Positions 51,902-60,776 of a stretch of DNA of 64,000 bases are shown one piece after another. Both the position numbers and the translations under genes were made by a program. The notes below the pieces were generated by a model. The model did no database searches and had not been told where the DNA came from. It saw only the letters and a program-made list of their open reading frames with translations. Source of the stretch: Bacteroidota bacterium (GTDB lineage: Bacteria > Bacteroidota > Ignavibacteria > Ignavibacteriales > Ignavibacteriaceae); assembly GCA_020161395.1 (NCBI GenBank), contig JAIUOE010000001.1, forward strand, positions 434,001 to 498,000. The letters run 5' to 3'. Numbering within the stretch: the first letter of the stretch is position 1; each line of letters begins with the position of its first letter.

Positions 51902-52147
51902 ATGAGTAACAAAGAAATTTTGGAAAGAATAGAGATAAACCCCGGTATCTGCCACGGTAAACCGGTAATTCGCAATACTCGAATTCCGGTTTCACTCATT
52001 CTTGGTTTTCTCGCAGCAGCACAATCATTCGAAGAAATTCTTAATGAATACCCGGGCTTGACAAGAGAAGATATTGTCGCTGCCATAGGTTATGGCAGTT
52101 ATCTTGCCGGTTTCGAAACGCTTAACTACGAAAATCTCGCTTCATGA
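51902..52147 (+). CDS. DUF433 antitoxin
   Basis: 81 residues. A DUF433 protein, a small helical fold with the conserved INPGICHGKPVIRNTRIPVSLIL segment (about 12-34) and a C-terminal YPGLTREDIVAAIGYG part. DUF433 proteins act as antitoxins to PIN-like DUF5615 toxins in VapBC-like pairs. AAGGA precedes the ATG. The stop overlaps the toxin start (ATGA), which means coupled translation. It starts about 250 bases from the divergent helicase. Confidence 0.88.
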   Translation: MSNKEILERIEINPGICHGKPVIRNTRIPVSLILGFLAAAQSFEEILNEYPGLTREDIVAAIGYGSYLAGFETLNYENLAS

Positions 52148-52494
52148 ATGTTTTCGTTGATGAAAATATCCCCCTCAGCATAACTCAACTTCTGACATCA
52201 GCAGGATATACTGTCTGGGATTTGCGAAATACGGAACATCAAGGTTTGGAGGATGACAAAGTCTTTCAACTCGCTCAAGGAAAATCCGCCTTTTTTGTCA
52301 CAACTGACAAGGACTTTTTCCATACTGTTCCATGGAATTTTTCCAGCCACTGTGGTGTAGCAATCCTGGCATTAAGGCAACCAAATACTCACACTCTTAG
52401 AAAGAAAATGGAATGGTTGCTCAATAATTTTCAATTATCCACTCTTCAGAACAAAGTTATCCCCCTTAAAGACAATACATATACAGTAATATAG
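52144..52494 (+). CDS. DUF5615 PIN-like toxin
   Basis: 116 residues. A PIN-like nuclease domain with the acidic residues expected for metal binding: Asp5-Glu6 in VFVDENIP, Asp39 in GLEDDKVF and Asp58/Asp60 in TTDKDFF. It would cut RNA, most likely tRNA or rRNA as for VapC-type PINs, unless held by the DUF433 protein. The ATG overlaps the antitoxin stop by four bases. Length is normal. A 144-base gap with no gene follows. Confidence 0.87.
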   Translation: MNVFVDENIPLSITQLLTSAGYTVWDLRNTEHQGLEDDKVFQLAQGKSAFFVTTDKDFFHTVPWNFSSHCGVAILALRQPNTHTLRKKMEWLLNNFQLSTLQNKVIPLKDNTYTVI

Positions 52495-52638
52495 TTAAAA
52501 ACACCTGACCGATATCACAAGACATCAAAATTTAATCTTACCCCCCTCTCCAAACAATATTTCCCTGAATGGAACCAACCTTGAAAAATAGATGTTATAA
52601 CACATATTGACATTCACAGTTTAAAATCAGGAAACAAA

Positions 52639-53745
52639 ATGGAAAAGAATCTTTTATCAGAAGTAACGGTTGGCAGACTTAATCTTAAGAACAGAATGGT
52701 TATGGCACCGATGACAAGAAGTCGCGCTCCGCAAAATCTTGCCACGGAATTGATGGCAAAATACTACAGTCAGCGTGCTTCTGCCGGATTGATAATCACC
52801 GAGGGAACTCAAATATCGGAACAGGGTGTAGGCTATCCCTGGACACCGGGGATTCATACACCGGAGCAGGCAGAAGCCTGGAAAATGGTAACAGACGCAG
52901 TACATGAAGAGGGGGGCAGAATTTTCGCCCAGATCTGGCATGTAGGCAGAATCTCCCACCCCGTTTTCCACAATGGTAATTTACCCGTTGCCCCTTCGGC
53001 AATAGGAGCCACCGGTAAACATTTTACCCACAAGGGAATGCTCGATCTCGAGACTCCAAGGGCTCTGGAACTTCACGAAATCCCGATGGTAATCAACGAT
53101 TATGCCAAGGCTGCACTTCTTGCCATGGAGGCGGGATTCGACGGTGTGGAAATTCATGGCGCAAACGGATATCTTGTCGACCAGTTTATCAACTCAAACA
53201 GCAACAAAAGAGACGATATTTATGGCGGAAGTGTAGAGAACAGGGGAAGATTCGCTCTTGAAGTGGTGGAAGCTGTAGTTAAAGCCGTTGGTGCAGAGAG
53301 AGTCGGGATAAGACTTTCCCCCGGTGGTGTAACAAGCGGAATGCTTGATGAGAATCCGGTTGAATCGTATGGTTTTGTAATAAAAAACCTGAACCGGTTC
53401 GGTCTCGCGTATCTGCATTTAATGGAACCCCTCGCTCCAATAGACGGACTTCCTCAATATCAGATATTTAAGCAGGGAGTTGCAAAAACATTCAGACCGC
53501 TGTATAACGGAACCATAATAATTAACGGCGGATACAACAAAGAGAAGGGAAATGCGGTAATTGAAGCGGGTGATGCCGATCTCGTCTCTTTCGGTGTACC
53601 TTTCCTCTCAAATCCCGACCTCCCCGAAAGGTTCAGACTCGATGCCCCGTTGAATGAGGTGATGGGTAAAGAGACTTTTTACGGCGGCGGCGAAAAAGGA
53701 TATACGGATTATCCCTCTTTGATGGCTGAAGCTCTGAGGGCTTAA
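52639..53745 (+). CDS. Old Yellow Enzyme-type alkene reductase (NemA-like)
   Basis: 368 residues. FMN-dependent TIM-barrel ene-reductase using NADPH. NRMVMAPMTRSRA (about 18-30) binds FMN, with the MTR pattern of classical OYEs. EIHGANGYLVDQF holds the substrate-binding His and Asn (His175-Gly-Ala-Asn pattern) and the proton-donating Tyr. YGGSVENRGRF is the usual signature after it. It reduces electrophiles such as N-ethylmaleimide, glyceryl trinitrate or enones. GGAAA lies before the ATG. The NmrA/MarR pair 46 kb away is another possible electrophile response, but no shared site is visible. Confidence 0.92.
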   Translation: MEKNLLSEVTVGRLNLKNRMVMAPMTRSRAPQNLATELMAKYYSQRASAGLIITEGTQISEQGVGYPWTPGIHTPEQAEAWKMVTDAVHEEGGRIFAQIWHVGRISHPVFHNGNLPVAPSAIGATGKHFTHKGMLDLETPRALELHEIPMVINDYAKAALLAMEAGFDGVEIHGANGYLVDQFINSNSNKRDDIYGGSVENRGRFALEVVEAVVKAVGAERVGIRLSPGGVTSGMLDENPVESYGFVIKNLNRFGLAYLHLMEPLAPIDGLPQYQIFKQGVAKTFRPLYNGTIIINGGYNKEKGNAVIEAGDADLVSFGVPFLSNPDLPERFRLDAPLNEVMGKETFYGGGEKGYTDYPSLMAEALRA

Positions 53746-53775
53746 GGCTGAATTTTTGATGGCTGAGGTTCTGAT

Positions 53776-53803
53776 AAAGTAGCGGAGTAGCGAAGTCACA
53801 GAG
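53776..53803 (+). repeat. 28-bp intergenic element, copy 1
   Basis: AAAGTAGCGGAG followed by TAGCGAAGTCACAGAG. It matches 23 of 28 bases of the stretch at 60656-60683, which follows the beta-helix gene and contains its stop codon. Confidence 0.5.
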
Positions 53804-53871
53804 TGGCATACATTACCAATAGCCCCCAAAATCATTCGGGGGTCGGAAACGAAACTACAACTAAATTTTAT

Positions 53872-53899
53872 GGCTGTCTCTTAACGGGCAGCCTTTTTT
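53872..53899 (+). terminator. Terminator between the OYE and subtilase genes
   Basis: GGCTG pairs with CAGCC and the hairpin is followed by TTTTTT. The right arm and T run (GGCAGCCTTTTTT) recur at 57403-57415 without the matching left arm. Confidence 0.6.
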
Positions 53900-53967
53900 A
53901 TGAAACAGCGACAACTTCCCTTTTTTTCATATCTTTGGGTTTTACTCTTAACTTATTTGGTGAAGTT

Positions 53968-56900
53968 GTGTTAAAATCTTTCTTTCTCTTCCTTGTCGTT
54001 TCCATTTCTCTTTTTACATCCGGTTATGCACAAAGAGGCGGTGACCTTGTTCCCGGTGAAATCATCATTCAGTTGAAACCTGCTGCGGAAGCATCGAATG
54101 TGGTTCCTGATTTCAAATCATTTGATCTGAAAACGGAGAGACTCCTCTCCCGAAGAATGAACATCTGGCTGATGAGTTACAATACCCAAAAAGCCAGCGG
54201 GGACGATGTTTTATTCTCTCTTAGAAACCACCCTTTGGTGAGCATTGTGCAGTATAACCACTATATGGATATAAGGGATGACCGAAATTACATGGAAAGA
54301 AACCCTGATGCTTCGGCACCAAAAGAGACAGACGAAAGAAGCACCCTCCCGAATGATCCGAGATTCAATGAACAGTATGCACTTAACAACACAGGCCAAA
54401 GCGGCGGAACTCCCGATGCTGATATAGATGCCCCGGAAGCCTGGGACTATGCCACAGGTGGGGTAACAGCGTTGGGAGATACCATAGTGGTAGCTGTGAT
54501 TGACGGCGGGGCACAACTTAACCACCCCGACCTCGACTTTTGGGTGAACCGTTTTGAGATTCCAAACAACAGCATTGACGATGATCAGAACGGTTATGTT
54601 GACGATTATCTCGGTTGGAACGCCTACTCAAACAACGGCACCCCCGGCGGTGACAGTCACGGAACGCATGTCTCGGGAATTGTAGCCGCAAGAGGAAACA
54701 ATGCCCTTGGGGTATCGGGTGTAAACTGGAAAACCAAGGTGATGATTATTGCCGGGTCATCGTCCTCAGAGGCAACCGTTGTTGCTGCGTATGCCTTTGC
54801 ACTTGAACACAGAGCAACTTATAACGAAACAAACGGAGCAAAGGGAGCTTTCGTGGTTTCAACCAACTCCTCTTTCGGTGTGGATTATGGACAGCCTGTT
54901 AATTATCCTATCTGGTGCGCCATGTATGACTCTCTTGGTAAATACGGCATTCTAAGCTGCGGTGCCACCGCCAATCTCGGTATCAACATTGATCTTCAGG
55001 GAGACATCCCGACTGCATGCCCAAGCAACTGGCTTGTAAGCGTTACGAACACAACAAGAACTGACACCCGCAATTCAGGTGCAGGGTACGGTCTGACAAC
55101 GATCGATCTCGGCGCACCCGGAACATCAGTTCTCTCGACTGACCAGACATCCACATACACAACCAAAACGGGAACCTCGATGGCAACCCCCACGGTTGCA
55201 GGTGCAATTGCACTTATGATATCTGCTGCAAATCCCGGACTTCTGCAGGCATACAGAACCAATCCGGGAGCAACGGCTCTCCTCTTCAAACAGTATCTTT
55301 TGGATGCGACCGACCCGATTCCTGCTCTTTTGGGTCAGACTGTAACGGGCGGGAGATTAAATGTTTATAACGCAGTTCTTGCAGTCGGAACTCCACCTGA
55401 CACAGTGCCACCAACCCGGATTACAGATCTTGCAGTTTCAGAACCAACTTCGGGCAGTCTCAAACTGACATGGACAGCACCGGCAGATACCTCACGAAAC
55501 GGTGTGGTCTCATATTTAATCAGAAGAGCAACTTCACCGATATTAACCCAGACAGATTTTGAGAATGCCACTCCTTTGGCTTTTCAGGGAAGTCCAAAAC
55601 CTTCGGGTCAGCAGGAAGCTCTTGTTGCAGGAAATCTTCCTTTCTCGACCACTCAATATTTTGCCATTCGATCACAGGACAACTGGGGCAACACTTCCCT
55701 GATATCAAATTCCGCATCGGGGACAACACTTCAAGCCCCTTCGCTTCTGGTTTCGACGAGGAACCTGATCAGGACAATACAGTCGGGTACATCGGCAGTG
55801 GATTCGATAATTATCACCAATTCTTCGGCAAACCCTTCAACACTTTCATACAGTGTTGAAATGATAAACAACACATTCCCTCAGGGGAGTCTCTCCCTGT
55901 CATTATTGGGGGTCAATAAAGATGACTTTAGTCAGATAATTAAATTTGCTGATAAAAACAAGCCTGAATCAAGATTCGGGTATGCAATCGAGGGTGCCGG
56001 TGGACCCGATTCCGCCGGATACAAATGGACCGACAGCCGGGAACCAAACGGACCTGTATTCAACTGGGAGGATATCTCAACCACAGGAACGGAACTTACA
56101 AACTGGATTCAGACAGGTACCTACAACGCAAAAGATGAAGGCTACGCCGCCGTAAACCTGGGATTCAACTTTAAGTTTTACGGGCTGACCACCTCGACAG
56201 TTTATGCCGGCTCAAACGGTTTTGTGAGTTTTGAAGTACCGACCGTCAACTCTTTCACAAATGCGACAATTCCAAATTCTGCAAATCCGAACGGACTTAT
56301 GGCTGCGTTTTGGGATGACCTGGATGGAACCGATGGCGGACAGGTTTTCTACAAAAACTCCCCTGACAAGACAATTATTCAGTATAAAAACTGGAAAAAC
56401 TACGCGAGTGCAACATCAAGCCTGAACTTTCAGATTATTCTCTTTAATTCGGGGAAAATCGTTTATCAGTATCAAAACATGACAGGCACGCTTACCTCAA
56501 GTTCTGTCGGAATTGAAAATCAGACGGGGAGCACGGGACTTGGTGCCGCCTACAATTCATCTTTCATCCAGAACAACCTCGCTGTGCGGTTTCAGGCTCA
56601 ACCCGAATGGATAACGGCAACAAATCTGGCGGGATTGTTATACAACGGGAACTCCTCAGCGGTCAGACTCGCAATGTCGGCAGTCGGCATCCCGCTCGGG
56701 ACATACACAATGGATCTTCTTGTCAGATCGAATGATCCCGTAAAACCCATTGATACGGTAAAAGTAACGATGATTAACTCTTCGGAAATACCCGTTGAAC
56801 TTGTTTCTTTCACCGGCAGCGTATCCAACGGACAGGTAAGACTGGACTGGACAACCGCAACTGAAACCAATAATTTTGGCTTTGAAATTGAAAGAAACAG

Positions 56901-57348
56901 CGGGAACGGAATTTGGGAGAAAGCGGGCTTTGTGAAGGGAAAGGGAACCACCACCACACGCAACGACTACTCATTTACAGATAACGGAATTGCTGCCGGG
57001 CAATATCAGTATCGCCTGAAACAAATGGACAATGACGGAACCGTCTCCTTTTCAGATATGGTAAATGTGGATCTTACACTCCCTGATAAATTCTCACTTG
57101 ATCAGAACTATCCCAATCCGTTCAATCCATCCACCGTTATAAGATTCAGTTTACCTGTTTCAGTGCCCGTTACGCTTGTCGTATATAATTCGTCAGGTGA
57201 GAAAATCGAAACCCTGATAAACAAACAGATGGAAGCGGGATACCACTCGGTGAACTTCAATGCTTCCCGGTTCCCAAGCGGAATATATCTGTGTGAACTG
57301 CGGGCGGGCAGGTTTGTTTCTGTGAACAAGATGCTTTTAATGAAGTAG
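53968..57348 (+). CDS. T9SS-exported subtilisin-like serine protease (S8)
   Basis: About 1126 residues from the GTG at 53968, which starts a good signal peptide (LKSFFLFLVVSISLFTSGYAQ). No in-frame ATG fits before the mature protein. The upstream extension of the frame overlaps a terminator. A propeptide-like region (about 25-130) precedes the S8 domain: Asp in AVIDGGAQLNHPDL, His in DSHGTHVSG, Ser in GTSMATPTVAG. A Fn3-like domain (PPTRITDLAVSEPTSGSLKLTWTAP), a beta-rich domain with GFNFKFYG and NGLMAAFWDDLDG, and an IPVELVSFTGSVSNG linker domain follow. The T9SS sorting domain has QNYPNPFNPST and ends KMLLMK. It should be secreted to the surface and digest proteins. Confidence 0.88.
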   Translation: MLKSFFLFLVVSISLFTSGYAQRGGDLVPGEIIIQLKPAAEASNVVPDFKSFDLKTERLLSRRMNIWLMSYNTQKASGDDVLFSLRNHPLVSIVQYNHYMDIRDDRNYMERNPDASAPKETDERSTLPNDPRFNEQYALNNTGQSGGTPDADIDAPEAWDYATGGVTALGDTIVVAVIDGGAQLNHPDLDFWVNRFEIPNNSIDDDQNGYVDDYLGWNAYSNNGTPGGDSHGTHVSGIVAARGNNALGVSGVNWKTKVMIIAGSSSSEATVVAAYAFALEHRATYNETNGAKGAFVVSTNSSFGVDYGQPVNYPIWCAMYDSLGKYGILSCGATANLGINIDLQGDIPTACPSNWLVSVTNTTRTDTRNSGAGYGLTTIDLGAPGTSVLSTDQTSTYTTKTGTSMATPTVAGAIALMISAANPGLLQAYRTNPGATALLFKQYLLDATDPIPALLGQTVTGGRLNVYNAVLAVGTPPDTVPPTRITDLAVSEPTSGSLKLTWTAPADTSRNGVVSYLIRRATSPILTQTDFENATPLAFQGSPKPSGQQEALVAGNLPFSTTQYFAIRSQDNWGNTSLISNSASGTTLQAPSLLVSTRNLIRTIQSGTSAVDSIIITNSSANPSTLSYSVEMINNTFPQGSLSLSLLGVNKDDFSQIIKFADKNKPESRFGYAIEGAGGPDSAGYKWTDSREPNGPVFNWEDISTTGTELTNWIQTGTYNAKDEGYAAVNLGFNFKFYGLTTSTVYAGSNGFVSFEVPTVNSFTNATIPNSANPNGLMAAFWDDLDGTDGGQVFYKNSPDKTIIQYKNWKNYASATSSLNFQIILFNSGKIVYQYQNMTGTLTSSSVGIENQTGSTGLGAAYNSSFIQNNLAVRFQAQPEWITATNLAGLLYNGNSSAVRLAMSAVGIPLGTYTMDLLVRSNDPVKPIDTVKVTMINSSEIPVELVSFTGSVSNGQVRLDWTTATETNNFGFEIERNSGNGIWEKAGFVKGKGTTTTRNDYSFTDNGIAAGQYQYRLKQMDNDGTVSFSDMVNVDLTLPDKFSLDQNYPNPFNPSTVIRFSLPVSVPVTLVVYNSSGEKIETLINKQMEAGYHSVNFNASRFPSGIYLCELRAGRFVSVNKMLLMK

Positions 57349-57362
57349 AACCCCGGAACCTC

Positions 57363-57394
57363 AGAACTTCGGAACTTCGGAGTTCTGAAGTTCT
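57363..57394 (+). terminator. Long hairpin after the subtilase gene, built from repeated GAACTTCGG units
   Basis: AGAACTTCGGAAC (57363-57375) pairs with GTTCTGAAGTTCT (57382-57394) over 13 bp with one G-T pair, leaving a TTCGGA loop. A UUCG-type tetraloop is possible. Right after it lie AAAAGG and GGCAGCCTTTTTT. Confidence 0.65.
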
Positions 57395-57726
57395 AAAAGG
57401 GGGCAGCCTTTTTTGTTGTCAGTTGTCAGCAGACCTGGAAGCCACAAGTCTCCACGAATATAAGACAGAACAAAGCTTTCCTGATTCAATTAAATAATTT
57501 ATATTTGTACTATTGGTTATTAATAAATCAATGTTAATTTAATCGAAACGGTAATTTGTCTCTTTGGGACGGATGTTGTTTTCAGTTTAAGTATGCAAGT
57601 GGATTAATTTTCTTCGCTAAGATATGAATCAGCATTAAGACCATTCAGCCGGATTCTGTTTTCGGAACCTAAAGCAGGGTTCCGTGAATATTTTTGATGA
57701 TCTATTAACGATACGCGGAGCAAATT
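57395..57726. other. Intergenic region before the hypothetical/beta-helix operon
   Basis: AT-rich, with no convincing ORF. It holds a solitary terminator-like GGCAGCC with T run near 57403-57415, short TTGTCAG repeats at 57415-57430, and an inverted repeat CGGAACC-N8-GGTTCCG at 57663-57684. The ATG of the next gene follows a GCGGAG site. Confidence 0.5.
57663..57684 (+). promoter_or_regulatory. 7-bp inverted repeat in the leader of the hypothetical/beta-helix operon
   Basis: CGGAACC, eight bases, GGTTCCG, followed by TGAATATTTTT, 43 bases before the ATG. It could be an operator or a leader hairpin. Confidence 0.35.
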
Positions 57727-58905
57727 ATGAAGACCGTACAGTTGCAACTGTTTTTGTTGTTTCTGACATTAAATATATCAGGGCAAGCACCGGATTCAAT
57801 TCTGACCGGTTCATACCTGAATTCCTCACCTAGTAAAAATTTCACCCTCTATGATTACTCAATCTTAAAACCTCTTGGATTCAATACGGTAATACAGCGC
57901 GCTGTAGTATCCATCCCGGAAATCAATCAAGTTTCCAATTTCGACAGCCTCAAGTATTTTCCTTATATTTTTGCGTTAAACGATTCTGTGATAGATACCG
58001 TATTCCATCCATCCAATGCTGACTGGGTATATTATTTTAGCAATGCCCTGTATTCCCGCTGGATCCCGGGTGAAAATATTATACCATATCTGAGCACTGA
58101 AATCGGTCTGAAGCAAAAATTCGGGATGACACTAAGCGATGGTGTGAGTACCGGAACCGATACAGTAAACATCAACACGATATTCATAGACGGACCAAAC
58201 CACGGCCAATACAAAAATTATGTTTACACGAACAAGTATCTAACGAATGATTTGATTTATTATACCGCTGTGTTCAGGCTTAAGATGATTCAGAATACAG
58301 GACCGGGGGATGAGGTCTGTAAGGTACAGGCAATAGCAAAGCGCGGATCCGACTCAACGATTCTTGCAGAGAAAGTCGTAACCAAGAACATGCTCGGTAG
58401 TGAGTACACGGAGATCAGTCTCGACTACAATTACGGGTCACTTCAGTCAGACGCCATGGGAAGGGGTGATCTACAGCTTCCCCCAACCACATTATTACCA
58501 GGAATTGAAGTGGAAGACTCATATCTGAGTGAAGGAACAAGGATTCAGCTCAGGGTTGTCTGGCTCGGGAATGCCGAAATTGCTTTGAAAGATGTTGAAG
58601 TGTTCGACCAAAAACTCTGGGAACATTATTTTATTAACTACCCTTTGGAAAGGGATCTTCAACTGACTGCATACCTGGCTAAAATGCGCAAAATACAACC
58701 TGATATGAATGGTCTGATCACAATGTTAGAGCCCCGTTCAATCGACAGTTATCATTCGAGGATCACGCTCCTGGCCATTTTGAAGGGACTCGGGGCACCG
58801 TCGGAATTGATCGCCGGTTATTATCCTGTAAAGTACAGTCGCGGCGAGGTGAACACAGTTAAATATGATCTGACTGTCAGAACTTCGGGGAGAGTGGGAG
58901 AGTAA
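57727..58905 (+). CDS. Secreted hypothetical protein, first gene of a two-gene unit
   Basis: 392 residues. A signal peptide (about 1-20, LFLLFLTLNISGQ) is followed by beta-rich sequence without a recognised domain. There is no T9SS sorting domain, so it may stay in the periplasm or be held by its partner. The last third (about 310-390, LAKMRKIQPDMNGLITMLEP, then KGLGAPSELIAGYYPVKY) looks more helical and ends abruptly, so the protein may be a truncated version of a longer family. I do not recognise it. Its stop codon TAA shares a base with the ATG of the beta-helix gene (TAATG), so the two are translationally coupled and probably act together. Confidence 0.6.
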   Translation: MKTVQLQLFLLFLTLNISGQAPDSILTGSYLNSSPSKNFTLYDYSILKPLGFNTVIQRAVVSIPEINQVSNFDSLKYFPYIFALNDSVIDTVFHPSNADWVYYFSNALYSRWIPGENIIPYLSTEIGLKQKFGMTLSDGVSTGTDTVNINTIFIDGPNHGQYKNYVYTNKYLTNDLIYYTAVFRLKMIQNTGPGDEVCKVQAIAKRGSDSTILAEKVVTKNMLGSEYTEISLDYNYGSLQSDAMGRGDLQLPPTTLLPGIEVEDSYLSEGTRIQLRVVWLGNAEIALKDVEVFDQKLWEHYFINYPLERDLQLTAYLAKMRKIQPDMNGLITMLEPRSIDSYHSRITLLAILKGLGAPSELIAGYYPVKYSRGEVNTVKYDLTVRTSGRVGE

Positions 58906-60662
58906 TGACAAAGAGAGGAATAATCATATTTTTTGTTTTTATACTCGCAGTGGCGAATGTAAGTGCGGAGAAGCGATATGTAAGCAAAACCGGAAGCAGT
59001 ACCCCACCATATACAAGTTGGGAGACGGCAGCAGACAGTATTATGAAAGCTATGCGAATCTCAAACTTCGGTGATACCATAGTGGCAGGGGATGGGATAT
59101 TCAGAGAAGTTGTACGGTTCAACCCGGGGGTTGTGCTGCTGGGTTCGGGTTGGGATAATACATGGATACAAACTCCCCAGGATTCCACAGCCGGCGTCAT
59201 AATGGAGAATATGTGTTTTCTTGGTAACCTAAAAATTGTCGGTTGGGGGATGATTAACAGTCAGAACTATGCCATTTTCTCGTACAGAAATGAAGGCCAA
59301 GCCAGAAGAATCAAAATCGATAATGTGAAGATTACTTTTTGTGGTGCGGCAATCAATATATTCGCATTTGACTACAGTGATATTGACACGGCTTGGGTAT
59401 CCAATAGCGTGATTGACTCTTGCAGGGATGGCATACTTGTCGAGGTTCACAACATAGAAGTAAATAATAATGTTATCTCAACATATTCACACGCAATTTA
59501 TCTTGCAATTCTTGCAAATGCTAATGTTTACGAGAACATACTCGTGGCTGCCCCATACAATCCTCTAAGCGACAATTTCAATATTACTTTCTATGCCTTC
59601 AACCGGCCCTCACGCATTCATAATAACCTGATCGTTAGTCTGTTCAAAAATGTAACAGAATACAGCATTGGTTCAGATCTTGGGCCCGATACAATAAGCA
59701 ATAATGTGTATGTGGGTAATTTCGGCAAAGGGATTTATACATACAGTAACTCGAATTACCGTGATGCTTTCAACAACTATATTTCAGGTGCGAAATACTA
59801 TGGTTTTGATGATCAAAGCCCCCTAAGGTTCAATAACTTCTGGAACAACGGGGTGAACTGGCGATCGACGGGTGGTCCACCGATCGACACCATCTCCAAC
59901 ATAACCCGGTTTCCGATGTTCGTTGACGAGACTAAAGATTATCATCTTCAGGCTTACTCTCCACTTATTGATTCGGGAGACACGCTCGTAAAAGACCCTG
60001 ACGGAACCAGAAGTGACATAGGTTTGTACGGAGGACGCGAGGGTAAAACATACACTTATCTTGATCTTGCCCCTCTTGAACCGAGAGGTTTCTTCCCTCA
60101 AGTATCGGGTGACACAATATCATTAGCATGGAAAAAAAACCATGAGAGTGATTTCAGAGATTATCATCTCTACGGAGACACCCTCCCCGGATTTACACCC
60201 GATTCCACGAAACTGATATCAACCACAACAGACACAAGTTTTACGATGGTATTGCCGGGCTTCTCAGGGAGTTATTTCATAAAAGCAAAATCAAGAGACC
60301 ATCAGGGGAACATCTCTGAATCAAGTGAGGAGATTCGAATAATTCCGGTTGGGATAAAAGGAGAGGGTCATCAGGTGGTGATGGATTATGAATTGTTCAA
60401 CAACTATCCTAATCCATTTAATCCTTCAACCGTAATAGGATGCAGGTTGAAGTCACCCGGAAGAGTGATACTGACGGTTTACACAATAACGGGGGAGTTA
60501 GTCAGAGTGTTGCATGATGGAGTGTTGCAGGAAGGATATCATGAAACAGTTTTTAACGGAGATGAACTTCCGAGTGGAATATACCTTTACAAGATAGATA
60601 TCAGATCATCAGAAGGGGTACCTGTTTACACCGGTGTGAAGAAGATGATGCTTGTAAAGTAG
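58905..60662 (+). CDS. T9SS-exported right-handed beta-helix protein
   Basis: 585 residues. A signal peptide (about 1-21, IIIFFVFILAVANVSAE) precedes a parallel beta-helix region (about 25-370). It opens with the pectate-lyase-like YVSKTGSSTPPYTSWETAADSI and shows short repeated rungs such as NVISTYSHAIYLAILANANVYEN. It lacks a clear catalytic motif. A Fn3-like domain (about 375-480) and a T9SS sorting domain follow. Its core is NNYPNPFNPST, Asn in place of the usual Gln, and it ends KMMLVK. Likely an adhesin, polysaccharide-binding protein or lyase. It overlaps the upstream hypothetical by one base. Its stop codon lies in a 28-bp repeat element. Confidence 0.82.
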   Translation: MTKRGIIIFFVFILAVANVSAEKRYVSKTGSSTPPYTSWETAADSIMKAMRISNFGDTIVAGDGIFREVVRFNPGVVLLGSGWDNTWIQTPQDSTAGVIMENMCFLGNLKIVGWGMINSQNYAIFSYRNEGQARRIKIDNVKITFCGAAINIFAFDYSDIDTAWVSNSVIDSCRDGILVEVHNIEVNNNVISTYSHAIYLAILANANVYENILVAAPYNPLSDNFNITFYAFNRPSRIHNNLIVSLFKNVTEYSIGSDLGPDTISNNVYVGNFGKGIYTYSNSNYRDAFNNYISGAKYYGFDDQSPLRFNNFWNNGVNWRSTGGPPIDTISNITRFPMFVDETKDYHLQAYSPLIDSGDTLVKDPDGTRSDIGLYGGREGKTYTYLDLAPLEPRGFFPQVSGDTISLAWKKNHESDFRDYHLYGDTLPGFTPDSTKLISTTTDTSFTMVLPGFSGSYFIKAKSRDHQGNISESSEEIRIIPVGIKGEGHQVVMDYELFNNYPNPFNPSTVIGCRLKSPGRVILTVYTITGELVRVLHDGVLQEGYHETVFNGDELPSGIYLYKIDIRSSEGVPVYTGVKKMMLVK

Positions 60663-60683
60663 CGGAGCAACGCAGTTGCAGAG
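60656..60683 (+). repeat. 28-bp intergenic element, copy 2, containing the beta-helix stop codon
   Basis: AAAGTAGCGGAGCAACGCAG then TTGCAGAG. It matches 23 of 28 bases of the stretch at 53776-53803. The TAG at 60660-60662 is the stop of the beta-helix gene. Confidence 0.5.
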
Positions 60684-60691
60684 CCTCATAG

Positions 60692-60764
60692 CCTCAGAAC
60701 TTCAGAGTTTCGGAACTTCGGAGACATATAGATACTGAAGTTCCGGGGTTCTGAAGTTCTGAGG
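60692..60764. terminator. Long two-part hairpin between convergent beta-helix and GH13 genes
   Basis: CCTCAGAACTTCAGA (60692-60706) pairs perfectly with TCTGAAGTTCTGAGG (60750-60764), and inside it CGGAACTTC (60711-60719) pairs with GAAGTTCCG (60737-60745). The units are the same as in the hairpin after the subtilase gene. Confidence 0.7.
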
Positions 60765-60776
60765 TTCTTAAAAAAA

